A stretch of 19,354 bases of DNA from an uncultured Candidatus Pelagibacter sp. (GCA_905612335.1 CAJQRT010000040.1:1-19354); one strand, 5' to 3'. Counted from the stretch's first letter, positions 1 to 8,029 are shown. Notes: generated by a model from the letters alone, not told the origin. Made by a program: numbers and translations.

Positions 1-2036
1 TTATCAGATATAGCTTTTAAAATATATTGTCCCAAATCCTCCGTTCCAATAAATGCTCCAATAATTACCATAAATAAAGCAAATACAATTGTTTGATTTA
101 AACCAAGCATCATATGAGGAAGTGCTAAAGGGAATTCTATTTTCAACAATCTTTGTATTTTTGTTACACCTGACATTGAAGCTGCATCATGCAAAGAAGA
201 TGGAACACTTTTTAATCCTTCAATCGTATATCTTGTGGCAGGTATAGTTGCATAAACAACTACCGCAATTAATACTGATGTATCTGTAACCCCAAAAAGC
301 ATCATTACCGGAATTAAGTATACAAATGAAGGGAATGTTTGAAAAATATCACAAACTCCCAACATGAAATTTGTGGTATGCTTATTTTGAAAACATAAAG
401 TTCCAACAGTAAAACCAATTATACAAGATAAGATAACTCCAAAAGTTGCCATGTATGTAGTAACTAAGGCTCTGTCCCACCATGGACTTAATGCTATAAA
501 TAATGTTAGCCCCCCTACTGTTAAGGCTGAACGTATTCCTCCAATTATATAACCAGCTCCCATAACTAGAACAAATGTTGCAACAATAGGCATACGCAAA
601 TAAGCAGCTCGCATGGGCTGTAATACATCTACTATCAACCATGTATTAAAAATTTTTAAAGTTTGAAAGAAAGTATCCCAAATCCAATCAACCCCTTTAT
701 TCCAAAAATCTGCAGTTGATATTCCTTTGTTGTGAGGAATTTCATATAAATAATTAAAACCTTCCTTAAAGTAAAAAGATCCAACATAGGCAAATATAAT
801 TCCAATCAATATTGCACCTGAAAAAAATAATAAATTTTTATAACGTTGAAAAAAAGTTAAGTTACCAAAATAATCTGTTTGTTTATTTGCCCAAGCTAAA
901 GATAATTTATCTAAAAGTATCGCAATTAAACTAATACATAAACCTGCTTCTAGCGCTAATCCGATGTTTAGTTGATTTAAGGCTAGCAATAAATTAAACC
1001 CTAAACCTTTGGCGCCTATAAAAGCTGAAATGACTGCCATAGAAAAACACACCATGATAACTTGATTCACTCCGATCAAAATATCTCTTCTTGCAGTTGG
1101 AATTAATACTCTAAACATAAGCTGTAAATTATTACATCCACTCATTCGGCCAGCTTCAATTACCTCAGGAGATACACCTCTAAGACCTAACAAAGTCAGC
1201 AATATCATTGGTGGAACAGCTACAACCATCGTTATAATTACTCCAGCGTGATCACCAACACCAAAAAGAACAATTGCAGGAACCAATACAGCGTATTGAG
1301 GCATGGTCTGCATAACTAAAAGTATTGGGTATAAAGCTTTCTCCACTCGTTTACTTTTGAATGCCATGATACCTAAACTCAAACCGAAAATAAATGATAG
1401 TGGTGCTGCTACTAATATAAAAGAAAGTGTTTGCATCGATGGTTTCCATTGACCAAAAATAGAAATATAAATCATGACTATAGCAGCAAATAAAGCTAGA
1501 CCTTTGCCACTTAATTTATATCCAAGTATTGCTGCTCCCGCTGCAACAATTGTCCACGGTAAACCCGGTAATTCTGCCCATGAATTTTCACTTATCCAAT
1601 CCCAACTTGTAAATGCAACAATAGTTTCAACACCACCTAATAATATCTCTCTAATTAATTCTATTAGAAAAGTTATAAATAAAGTTAAATTTCTTGTTAT
1701 TTTTAAAACTAAAGGTTGGGTTCTGAATTCTTGAGTATCTTCATTCCAAAATTCTATTGGCATCCAATCATTCATTAAAAAAAATAATGAATCGTTTATC
1801 CAGATAGGTAGCCATCCAAGTAAAGGAGGTAATCTCCAAAAAACATCAAATGCGTAGTATCTTACTTCTGCACCAAATAACGTGTAAGTGCTTTGATTAG
1901 GATCTTTAATGAATTCTGCTTGACCTCTAATAAATTTATAAGTTTCTGGAACATCAATTGCAAAACATAAAGTAAAAAATGCAACTAATAAAAATATCCA
2001 TTGAAATAATTTTGGATATTTTTTTAATAATTCCAT
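1..2036 (-). CDS. proW: Betaine-type ABC transporter permease, tandem-duplicated ProW-like (partial, C-terminus off left edge)
   Basis: Inner-membrane permease of the quaternary-amine uptake family (BPD_transp_1 fold). 678 residues are visible from an ATG whose N-terminus reads MELLKKYPKLFQ; the gene leaves the window before its stop. It contains two complete permease modules. The cytoplasmic EAA loop that docks the ATPase occurs twice: EAGRMSG near residue 294 and DAASMSG near residue 616. Each is followed by a similar stretch ending in GVNQ or GLNQT, and each module also carries a matching MQTMPQ / FQTFPS segment. A long hydrophilic N-terminal region containing one early hydrophobic segment precedes module one. 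E. coli ProW has one module and works as a dimer, so this is a fused pseudo-dimer. It starts 3 bases after the ATPase stop without a clear Shine-Dalgarno, so translational coupling is likely. Betaine is the probable substrate by context; other trimethylammonium or proline-like solutes are possible. Confidence 0.9.
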   Translation of the reverse strand, partial: MELLKKYPKLFQWIFLLVAFFTLCFAIDVPETYKFIRGQAEFIKDPNQSTYTLFGAEVRYYAFDVFWRLPPLLGWLPIWINDSLFFLMNDWMPIEFWNEDTQEFRTQPLVLKITRNLTLFITFLIELIREILLGGVETIVAFTSWDWISENSWAELPGLPWTIVAAGAAILGYKLSGKGLALFAAIVMIYISIFGQWKPSMQTLSFILVAAPLSFIFGLSLGIMAFKSKRVEKALYPILLVMQTMPQYAVLVPAIVLFGVGDHAGVIITMVVAVPPMILLTLLGLRGVSPEVIEAGRMSGCNNLQLMFRVLIPTARRDILIGVNQVIMVCFSMAVISAFIGAKGLGFNLLLALNQLNIGLALEAGLCISLIAILLDKLSLAWANKQTDYFGNLTFFQRYKNLLFFSGAILIGIIFAYVGSFYFKEGFNYLYEIPHNKGISTADFWNKGVDWIWDTFFQTLKIFNTWLIVDVLQPMRAAYLRMPIVATFVLVMGAGYIIGGIRSALTVGGLTLFIALSPWWDRALVTTYMATFGVILSCIIGFTVGTLCFQNKHTTNFMLGVCDIFQTFPSFVYLIPVMMLFGVTDTSVLIAVVVYATIPATRYTIEGLKSVPSSLHDAASMSGVTKIQRLLKIEFPLALPHMMLGLNQTIVFALFMVIIGAFIGTEDLGQYILKAISD

Positions 2037-2039
2037 GGT

Positions 2040-3071
2040 TTAATCGTTACTTTTTTTTCCACCAAAAACTGTACTTATTATTTTTGATGGATGAACAGTG
2101 CCAACAATTTGATTGTTTTCATCAATTACAGATACAGACTTTTCTTGAGTTAATATTTTTTCAGCTACATTTTCAATTATTTCATTTCTTAAAACTTTTA
2201 AATCACTTAAATTTTCATTATTAGGTTTTTCCATTACATCTTCTATTTTTAAAACCTTCTCTCTAGGAACTTCTTCAGTGAATTTTTTTACATATTCTGT
2301 GGCTGGATTTAACACAATGTTAGCTGGTGTATCCAACTGTTCAATTATTCCATCTTTCATTATTGCAATACGATCAGCAAGTTTTAAGGCCTCATCAAAA
2401 TCATGCGTAATAAACATAATTGTTTTTTGTAATTTTTCTTGAAGTCTTAAAAATTCATCCTGCATCTCTTTTCTAATTAGTGGATCTAATGCAGAAAATG
2501 GCTCATCTAAAAACCAAATATCAGGCTCAACAGCTAATGATCGTGCAATACCTACTCTTTGCTGCTGTCCACCAGAAAGCTCTCTTGGAAAATAGTTTTC
2601 TCTTCCATCAAGACCAACAAGTTTAACCATTTCCATTGCTTTATTGATGCTATCTTTGGTTTTAATACCTTTAATTTGAAGTGGAAAAGCAATATTTTCA
2701 ACAACTGTTTTATGAGGAAGCAAAGCAAAACTTTGAAACACCATTCCCATTTTATTTCTTCTAAGTTCAATCAGTTCTTTATTATTTAATGAAAGTAAAT
2801 CTTGGCCCTCAATGAAAATTTTCCCTGCAGTTGCATCTGTTAATCTAGAAATACATCTTAATAATGTTGATTTTCCTGAGCCAGATAAACCCATAACAAC
2901 TAACATTTCTCCTTTTAAAACTTCAAAAGAAGCATTGTTGACACCTACTATACATCCGTTTTCTTGGAATGTTTTAGCGTCTACATTTCCATTTGCTTCT
3001 TGAAGCATTTTTTTGGCATTAGTCCCAAAAATTTTATAAACAGATTCACATTTAATTACTGTATCAGTCAT
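2040..3071 (-). CDS. proV: Betaine-type ABC transporter ATPase, ProV-like
   Basis: ATP-hydrolysing subunit that powers the permease encoded next to it. All nucleotide-binding motifs are intact: Walker A GLSGSGKST (61-69), Q-loop Q113, signature LSGGQQQ (165-171), Walker B WFLDE (186-190) and switch H223. The N-terminal 50 residues before the core (KIFGTNAKKML) match the extension typical of ProV/OpuAA. The last ~65 residues (about 272-335) look like a single, short CBS-like regulatory unit ending in SVSVIDENNQIVGTVHPSK. Family members usually carry a CBS pair, so the osmosensory tail may be reduced (343 residues in total; E. coli ProV is about 400). The gene lies 73 bases downstream of the 183-residue protein gene and is directly coupled to the permease gene. 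The family call is firm; the substrate is inferred. Confidence 0.95.
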   Translation of the reverse strand: MTDTVIKCESVYKIFGTNAKKMLQEANGNVDAKTFQENGCIVGVNNASFEVLKGEMLVVMGLSGSGKSTLLRCISRLTDATAGKIFIEGQDLLSLNNKELIELRRNKMGMVFQSFALLPHKTVVENIAFPLQIKGIKTKDSINKAMEMVKLVGLDGRENYFPRELSGGQQQRVGIARSLAVEPDIWFLDEPFSALDPLIRKEMQDEFLRLQEKLQKTIMFITHDFDEALKLADRIAIMKDGIIEQLDTPANIVLNPATEYVKKFTEEVPREKVLKIEDVMEKPNNENLSDLKVLRNEIIENVAEKILTQEKSVSVIDENNQIVGTVHPSKIISTVFGGKKSND

Positions 3072-3144
3072 AATATTTTAATAAGCTATACGATATAAAA
3101 ATAAAAAACACTTTTTATATTATTTGTATTTGCTCTTTCCCTCC

Positions 3145-3696
3145 TTAAAAATTTTTAATAAAATAAACTCTTGTATCAATTCCAGTACTTAAGAAATTTA
3201 AAACCTCTCCACTAACAGTAATTTTTTCATCTACCCCAACATTATTTCCACTCACTGTAAAACCTGCAAAGCATTTATTATTTTCCTTGTTCCATTTAAC
3301 AAATGTTTCATCAATTTTATTTCCATTAATAGTATAAATATGATGTGCTCTAAAATTTAAAAAATTGGCACCCATAATTGCACGTTGTGGAATAATCTTT
3401 GTAGCTTTACAGACTTTTTCATACTGATCTGATGATAATTTATAATGATCAGTTCCATCGTAGAATACCAAGATTCCTGATGGCAGGCTTGAAATTAGTT
3501 CATTTTGTTTTCTGGTCTCAGCAATTCTTTCTTCTTCTTTTTTCATTTTGGTAATTAGTTCTTCACCTTCACCAAAAATATTATTTAAAATAGCAAAAGA
3601 AAAAATTACAATAATTGTTAAGATAATAAGGCCTCCAAACTGTTTAACTGATTCTGATGTCTTCATTAATTTATCTAAGTATGTATTTTGTAACAT
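3145..3696 (-). CDS. Membrane-anchored protein of unknown function, 183 aa
   Basis: I do not recognise this family. The sequence shows a short N-terminal stretch, one hydrophobic segment (about 20-38, GGLIILTIIVIFSFAIL), then a charged, probably coiled-coil stretch (about 45-68, rich in K, E and R) and a ~115-residue C-terminal domain with two cysteines (C96, C142) and several glycine turns. This suggests a bitopic protein with a soluble domain on one side of the inner membrane. An alternative start is M11, just before the membrane segment. It begins 7 bases after the MORN-protein stop, so the two are probably co-transcribed. It lies between the binding-protein and ATPase genes of the betaine transporter, but nothing in it resembles a transporter subunit. 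Its stop codon overlaps a purine-rich AAGGAGGG stretch that has no start codon at the usual distance. Confidence 0.75.
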   Translation of the reverse strand: MLQNTYLDKLMKTSESVKQFGGLIILTIIVIFSFAILNNIFGEGEELITKMKKEEERIAETRKQNELISSLPSGILVFYDGTDHYKLSSDQYEKVCKATKIIPQRAIMGANFLNFRAHHIYTINGNKIDETFVKWNKENNKCFAGFTVSGNNVGVDEKITVSGEVLNFLSTGIDTRVYFIKNF

Positions 3697-3703
3697 TTTT
3701 TAA

Positions 3704-4078
3704 TTATTCTTGTAATTTACCATTTTTCCAAATCCCTACTTTTTCTTTTCCATCAGACCCTGTAAATGTCCCTTCTCCATTCATAAAGCCATTAGCCCAC
3801 TCCCCGTTATAAGTTGCACCGTTTGGAAAGGTTAAAATACCCTGTCCATTCCACACACTATTTTTAAATTCACCTTTATAAATATATCCATTAGGCCAAG
3901 TCTCAACTCCTTGCCCCTGTTTTTGCGTACCAATCCAATTCCCCTCATAAGTTGTTTTGTCAGTGTAAGTCCATTTACCAAAACCATCTTTACAATTTCC
4001 TTCACAACCTGTTTTTCGAGCTGATACTGTTGTTGCAATCAAACAACTTAAAATTATATAAAATAAATACTTTTTCAT
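3704..4078 (-). CDS. Secreted MORN-repeat protein, 124 aa
   Basis: The N-terminus is a Sec signal peptide (KK, hydrophobic core, cleavage expected after TTVSA at residue 20). The mature part is made of about four MORN units of roughly 22 residues, recognisable by YEGNW (44-48), YKGEF (67-71), YNGEW (90-94) and the recurrent GQG, NGEG and FPNG turns. The last unit is degenerate and ends in GIWKNGKL. Two cysteines (C25, C29) lie just after the signal peptide. Extracytoplasmic bacterial MORN proteins are generally of unknown role; in other organisms the repeat mediates protein or lipid contacts. It sits 9 bases after the preceding small secreted-protein gene and 7 bases before the membrane-anchored protein gene, which suggests a three-gene envelope unit inside the transporter locus. 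The repeat assignment is secure; the function is unknown. Confidence 0.85.
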   Translation of the reverse strand: MKKYLFYIILSCLIATTVSARKTGCEGNCKDGFGKWTYTDKTTYEGNWIGTQKQGQGVETWPNGYIYKGEFKNSVWNGQGILTFPNGATYNGEWANGFMNGEGTFTGSDGKEKVGIWKNGKLQE

Positions 4079-4087
4079 CTTTTTATT

Positions 4088-4531
4088 TTAACTACATGAA
4101 TAAAAAGAAATATTTTTTTCAAAATTATCACTTTTTAAACCTATTGTAATTTCATGAACTAATTCACCTGATTTTCTGTTAATTATACCTGACTCTGAAT
4201 AATTTTTTTCTTCATCAAAAGCTTTAAACAAAACTACATCTTTATTAACAACTTTTACCTCAAATTTTGGAGTTTTTGATAGAAACGATGACAGCCCATT
4301 GATCAAAAGTTTTTCTGGTTTTTTTGCATCAATTTCAAATTTGTCTAAATTTTTATCATCTAAATCTTTTGCTAAAAAAGTTTGATAATTATATTCTGAA
4401 TTCTTGAATATTTTCTTTTCTAACTCACATACAAAATCAATTTTAATATCTTCTTGTATGTCTATATTTTTTGCAAAAGAAAAATTAAAAGCTAATAAGC
4501 TAAGAAATATATATAAAAAATATTTTATCAT
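4088..4531 (-). CDS. Small secreted protein of unknown function, 147 aa
   Basis: I do not recognise this family. The N-terminus is a clear signal peptide (hydrophobic residues 4-18, probable cleavage after FSFA at 20). The mature part is acidic and Lys-rich, with no membrane segment and only two cysteines (C35 and C146), which could form a disulfide linking the two ends of the exported protein. The C-terminal half (SGIINRKSGELVHEITIGL) reads like alternating beta strands. It is the first gene after the proX-like terminator, so it needs either read-through or its own promoter. The 46-base leader between the terminator and its ATG contains a short GC-rich hairpin. It is followed closely by the MORN-protein gene. 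Confidence 0.7.
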   Translation of the reverse strand: MIKYFLYIFLSLLAFNFSFAKNIDIQEDIKIDFVCELEKKIFKNSEYNYQTFLAKDLDDKNLDKFEIDAKKPEKLLINGLSSFLSKTPKFEVKVVNKDVVLFKAFDEEKNYSESGIINRKSGELVHEITIGLKSDNFEKNISFYSCS

Positions 4532-4540
4532 TTAATTAAT

Positions 4541-4572
4541 ATGTCCGTAGTTTGGGTCTGTGCGAGAGCACC
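4541..4572. other. GC-rich hairpin island in an AT-rich gap
   Basis: 18 of these 32 bases are G or C, far above the surrounding DNA. It contains a perfect small hairpin, GTGC-GAGA-GCAC on the plus strand (4560-4571), whose loop is a GNRA tetraloop; on the minus strand it reads GTGC-TCTC-GCAC. On the minus strand it forms most of the leader of the 147-residue secreted-protein gene, just past the terminator of the binding-protein gene. No known riboswitch or RNA family was recognised. It could be a 5' leader element or a remnant of a small RNA. Confidence 0.35.
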
Positions 4573-4577
4573 TTATT

Positions 4578-4610
4578 TAAAAAAATCCCCCCCAACATTG
4601 TTGGGAGAGA
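4578..4610 (-). terminator. Intrinsic terminator of the betaine-binding-protein gene
   Basis: Read on the minus strand, CCCAAC-AAT-GTTGGG forms a 6-bp stem with a 3-base loop, extendable with G/C and G-T pairs (CTCTCCCAAC against GTTGGGGGG). It is followed by GATTTTTTT. It lies 24 bases past the stop of the binding-protein gene. It probably separates a highly expressed binding protein from weaker expression of the downstream genes. Confidence 0.85.
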
Positions 4611-4633
4611 TTTAAATTTATTAACTTTTACTT

Positions 4634-5578
4634 TTATTTAGTAAAAGCTTGCCAAACACTCTTATTGTCGGCTAACCATTTTTTAGCAGCATCTTCATGA
4701 GTCATTTTGTCAAGGTCAACTAAAGCTGCCATTGCACCAATATGACTTGTAGAGAATGACATTTTTTTAAATGCCCCTGCTGCTGCTGGATGTGTTTTTG
4801 GAAAATCTGCATTTACAGCTTTTTTCAAATAACCATCTGGCGAACCACATTTTCCATCACCACCATCTTCTGGTCTGCAACCAGCTGAATATGGAGGGAA
4901 GTCTATAAAAGTAAAACCAGCACCATCTGTAAAGTTTGGTGTCCAGTTGAATATTATAGTTCCTCTTCCTTCTTTTTCAGCAGATTTAAGTTCAGCCCAA
5001 AGTGCATCTGCACTTCCAGCAAATTTAACAGTCCAAAGATCTCCAAGCCCTAAAGCATCAACTCTCTGTGGTATTAAATCTCCATGCCAACTTTGTGGAC
5101 CTTCTAACATTCGTCCTTTTCCACCTGAATCAGGTGTTGTAAAGTTTTTAGCACAAGCTGGATTTTTTAATGATGTCCAGTCTGGAAGACCAGGACATAA
5201 TCCTTTTTCAACAACCCAGTTTGGATATCCCATATCTTCAAGAGTTCTAGCTTCATGATCTCCCCAGTCTACTAAACCACCTTTGTCTAGTGCTGTTGTA
5301 AATGATTTACCAAACGCAGATTCCCACACTTCGTGAGATAAACTTACATCACCAATACGAATTGCTTCATAAACGGCTTGTGAGTCTGTGTTTACATATT
5401 TTACATTGTTTCCCATACTTTCAAAAATTCCACCAATAACGTGAGCCATTACAATTTGGCTTGACCAGTTATGAGTTGGAATAACGATAGGTTTTTTACT
5501 ATCTGCAGCGTTAGAAACTCCAGCAAAACTTACAGCTGAAATTACTAAGGCAGATATTAATGATATTATCTTTTTCAT
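4634..5578 (-). CDS. proX: Periplasmic glycine-betaine-type substrate-binding protein (OpuAC/ProX family)
   Basis: Solute-binding protein that captures the ligand in the periplasm and delivers it to the ProW/ProV-like pair. It has a signal peptide (KK, hydrophobic core, cleavage near VSNA|A at residue 24-25) and 314 residues in total, usual for the family. Aromatic residues that could build a quaternary-amine cage are W38 in HNWSSQ, W85 in HEVWES, W105 and W212 in FNWTPNF; which ones bind is inferred. Two cysteine pairs (C128/C142 and C234/C244) lie in loops and may form disulfides. The start is supported by a strong AAGGAGAGAG Shine-Dalgarno (minus strand, 5585-5594) six bases upstream. Unusually, three unrelated genes separate it from the ATPase and permease genes. 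It is divergent from the DUF1989-GcvT demethylase gene, which fits uptake and breakdown of the same solute. Confidence 0.93.
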   Translation of the reverse strand: MKKIISLISALVISAVSFAGVSNAADSKKPIVIPTHNWSSQIVMAHVIGGIFESMGNNVKYVNTDSQAVYEAIRIGDVSLSHEVWESAFGKSFTTALDKGGLVDWGDHEARTLEDMGYPNWVVEKGLCPGLPDWTSLKNPACAKNFTTPDSGGKGRMLEGPQSWHGDLIPQRVDALGLGDLWTVKFAGSADALWAELKSAEKEGRGTIIFNWTPNFTDGAGFTFIDFPPYSAGCRPEDGGDGKCGSPDGYLKKAVNADFPKTHPAAAGAFKKMSFSTSHIGAMAALVDLDKMTHEDAAKKWLADNKSVWQAFTK

Positions 5579-5584
5579 TATATT

Positions 5585-5696
5585 CTCTCTCCTTAATATT
5601 AATGTTTAAGTAAGTATGTTCTCATTTATTAAATTTATAGTCAATGCCCTTTGATTATATTATGCTAACTATCAATTATTTAAATTAACATTGCCA
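5585..5696. promoter_or_regulatory. Divergent promoter region between the binding-protein gene and the DUF1989-GcvT gene
   Basis: This 112-base AT-rich gap must hold start signals for both directions. On the minus strand there is a perfect TATAAT (5654-5659), which would give a leader of about 70 bases before the strong AAGGAGAGAG ribosome site (5585-5594). On the plus strand, TATTAT and TATGCT (5658-5666) could serve as the -10 box. No convincing -35 box is seen on either strand. The plus-strand gene lacks a recognisable Shine-Dalgarno. Shared control by one regulator is plausible. Confidence 0.4.
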
Positions 5697-8024
5697 ATGC
5701 TACATACTAGTAAAGATATTAAAAATCCTGGCTTAAGAACTTTACCATCTGGAGTTGAAAGATATTATGTAAAAGGTGGCGGTCTCTCAGTTATAGAAGT
5801 TTTACCAGATGACAAAATAAAAATCATAAATGAAGAAGGAAGACAAATTTGTGAAATAATTGTTTTCAATTCAAATGGTAAATCAGATTTATCAATTTTA
5901 AATTTAAAAGAAAATGCAAATGCTGACTTTTCAAAAAGAGCTATTGCTAATGATGAAAAAATTTCAAAACTATTTAAGAAAAAAAAATTAGATCTTAATA
6001 AAGCAAGATCATCAATTATTTTTAATGAAGATTGTGTAATGGGAGAAAAGATTACCTTAACCTCTAAAGACAAATGTATAGTGATGATTGCTGCGCCAGG
6101 GAATGCAATGAATGTTCATGAACAAAATCCACCAACAGATTTAACGGTATTTTTAAGTAGAGCTAAATTTATAGAAACTGATGAGCAGTTTATTTTACCA
6201 GAACCTCTTAATGATCCAATAATTGAGCAACTTATAAAAAGAAGAACTGCCGAAACATATGAGGTAAAAGCTGGAGAATATATTCAAATTATTGATCCAG
6301 GTGGAAGACAATGTTCTGATTTTTTAGCTTTTGATACTCATAAATTAAATGATGGAATTCAAAGTATGTTAAATGATAAATCAACTCGAACATTTATGGG
6401 TGGTGCCTACCCTGGCCCAGGTTTATTTTCAAAGTTTTATGATGATGATCATCAGGCTATGATTGAAGTAGTTAGAGATACAGTTGGCAGACATGATACT
6501 TTTAACCTTGCTTGCACACCTAAGTATTATGATGATATGGGTTATATGGGTCATATAAATTGTACAGACAATTTTAATAAAGGATTAGAAAAATACGATA
6601 TTAACTCCCGTAAAAGCTGGTCAGCTATCAATCTCTTTTTTAACACTGCAATTGATGCTAACAATGTTGCTTCGTTTGATGAACCTTACTCAAGAGCCGG
6701 TGATTATGTATTATTTAGAGCATTAAGGGATTTAACCTGTGTTTCATCTGCTTGCCCATGTGATGTGGATCCTGCAAATGGTTGGAATCCAACTGATATT
6801 TTTGTTAGGACTTATCCTAAGGAAAAAAAATATTCAAAAGCAATAGCATTTAGAATGAAAACAGACTCAGAACCAAAATTAACTCAAGAAACAGGTTTCC
6901 ATAAAAAAACCTCAGAACTAACAAGAAACTTTGTTGAGTATAAAGGTTTTTGGCTTGCTAATAATTTTACTAATTCAGGAACTATAAAAGAGTATACAGC
7001 TTGCAGAGAAAGTGCGATCGCAACAGACTTATCACCTCTTAGAAAATTTGAAATTCTAGGTCCCGATGCAGAAAATTTAATGCAATATACGCTTACAAGA
7101 AATGTAAAAAAATTATCAGTAGGACAAGTTGTTTATACAGCTATGTGTTATGAAAATGGCTGTATGTTAGATGATGGAACATTATTTAAATTAGGACAGG
7201 ATAACTTTAGATGGATTGGTGGAGATGAATACAGTGGTGAATGGTTAAAAGAACAAGCTAAAAAGAAAAATTATAAAGTTTGGATTAAATCTGCAACAGA
7301 TCATATTCATAATATTGCAGTTCAAGGTCCAAATAGTAGAAAAATCTTAGAAAAATTTGTGTGGACGCCTCCAATACAGCCTAACATTACTGAGCTTGAA
7401 TGGTTCAGATTTACAATTGCAAGAATAGACCATGAAACTGGAACTCCAATTGTTATTTCAAGAACAGGTTATACAGGTGAACTTGGTTATGAAATATGGT
7501 GTCATCCAAAAGATGCCAATGAAGTTTGGGATAAAGTTTGGGAAGCTGGAAAAGAATTTAACATTACCCCTTTAGGGTTAGAGGCTCTTGACATGGTTCG
7601 TATTGAAGCTGGTCTTATTTTCTATGGTTACGAATTTGACGATCAAACAGACCCTTTTGAAGCAGGAATTGGATTTACAGTTCCACTTAAAACTAAAGAA
7701 GATGATTTTATTGGTAAAGAAGAATTAATTAAAAGAAAAGCAAACCCACAAAAGAAATTAGTTGGCTTAGAATTAGATGGACACGAACCTGCAGCTCATG
7801 GTGATAATGCTTATATAGGTCGAGGTCAAGTTGGTGTAGTAACTAGTGGAATGTTGTCTCCTAAACTAGGAAAAAATATTGCGCTATGCAGAATTGATGT
7901 TAAGTATTCTGAAATTGGAACTGAAGTAGAAATAGGAAAGATTGATGGTCATCAAAAAAGAATTATTGCTACAGTGGTGCCTTTTCCTTTCTATGATCCA
8001 ACCAAATCTAAAGTCAGAGCTTAA
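5697..8024 (+). CDS. DUF1989 (urea-carboxylase-associated) - aminomethyltransferase (GcvT-like) fusion protein
   Basis: A large fusion of about 775 residues. Residues 1-165 look like a degenerate DUF1989-type half (KINEEGRQICEIIVFN). Residues ~178-375 form a full DUF1989 domain with IDPGGRQCSDFLAF, H266, C273, H286 and C289 in ACTPKYYDDMGYMGHINCTDNF-type context, and C348/C353/C355 around SACPCDVDPANGWNPTDI, likely metal ligands. Residues ~405-770 are a folate-binding GcvT-like domain: GCMLDDGTLF, QGPNSRKIL, SRTGYTGELGYEIW (589-601) and DPFEAGIGF. GcvT-like domains move a one-carbon unit from an aminomethyl or iminium substrate to tetrahydrofolate. Known DUF1989 proteins include carboxyguanidine deiminase subunits. 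An in-frame TTG sits at 5691, but I prefer the ATG at 5697; neither has a good ribosome site. By context it is the folate partner of the SoxB-like protein downstream. It is not DmdA, which is about 370 residues and lacks DUF1989. Confidence 0.88.
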   Translation: MLHTSKDIKNPGLRTLPSGVERYYVKGGGLSVIEVLPDDKIKIINEEGRQICEIIVFNSNGKSDLSILNLKENANADFSKRAIANDEKISKLFKKKKLDLNKARSSIIFNEDCVMGEKITLTSKDKCIVMIAAPGNAMNVHEQNPPTDLTVFLSRAKFIETDEQFILPEPLNDPIIEQLIKRRTAETYEVKAGEYIQIIDPGGRQCSDFLAFDTHKLNDGIQSMLNDKSTRTFMGGAYPGPGLFSKFYDDDHQAMIEVVRDTVGRHDTFNLACTPKYYDDMGYMGHINCTDNFNKGLEKYDINSRKSWSAINLFFNTAIDANNVASFDEPYSRAGDYVLFRALRDLTCVSSACPCDVDPANGWNPTDIFVRTYPKEKKYSKAIAFRMKTDSEPKLTQETGFHKKTSELTRNFVEYKGFWLANNFTNSGTIKEYTACRESAIATDLSPLRKFEILGPDAENLMQYTLTRNVKKLSVGQVVYTAMCYENGCMLDDGTLFKLGQDNFRWIGGDEYSGEWLKEQAKKKNYKVWIKSATDHIHNIAVQGPNSRKILEKFVWTPPIQPNITELEWFRFTIARIDHETGTPIVISRTGYTGELGYEIWCHPKDANEVWDKVWEAGKEFNITPLGLEALDMVRIEAGLIFYGYEFDDQTDPFEAGIGFTVPLKTKEDDFIGKEELIKRKANPQKKLVGLELDGHEPAAHGDNAYIGRGQVGVVTSGMLSPKLGKNIALCRIDVKYSEIGTEVEIGKIDGHQKRIIATVVPFPFYDPTKSKVRA

Positions 8025-8029
8025 ATAAT

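Noticed and set aside
382..2224. Several short open frames on either strand overlapping the permease and ATPase genes
   Set aside because: They are shadows of two strong family-assigned genes, with low-complexity or Cys/Phe/Tyr-rich translations.
4947..5258. Plus-strand 103-codon open frame
   Set aside because: It lies wholly inside the betaine-binding-protein gene on the other strand, has no ribosome site and shows no domain.
5691..5696. TTG start adding two residues to the DUF1989-GcvT protein
   Set aside because: An ATG lies two codons further on; neither start has a ribosome site, and ATG is the more likely start.
5697..8024. DMSP demethylase (dmdA) as identity of the GcvT-like gene
   Set aside because: DmdA is a single ~370-residue GcvT-like protein; this one has two N-terminal DUF1989-type halves and a different context.
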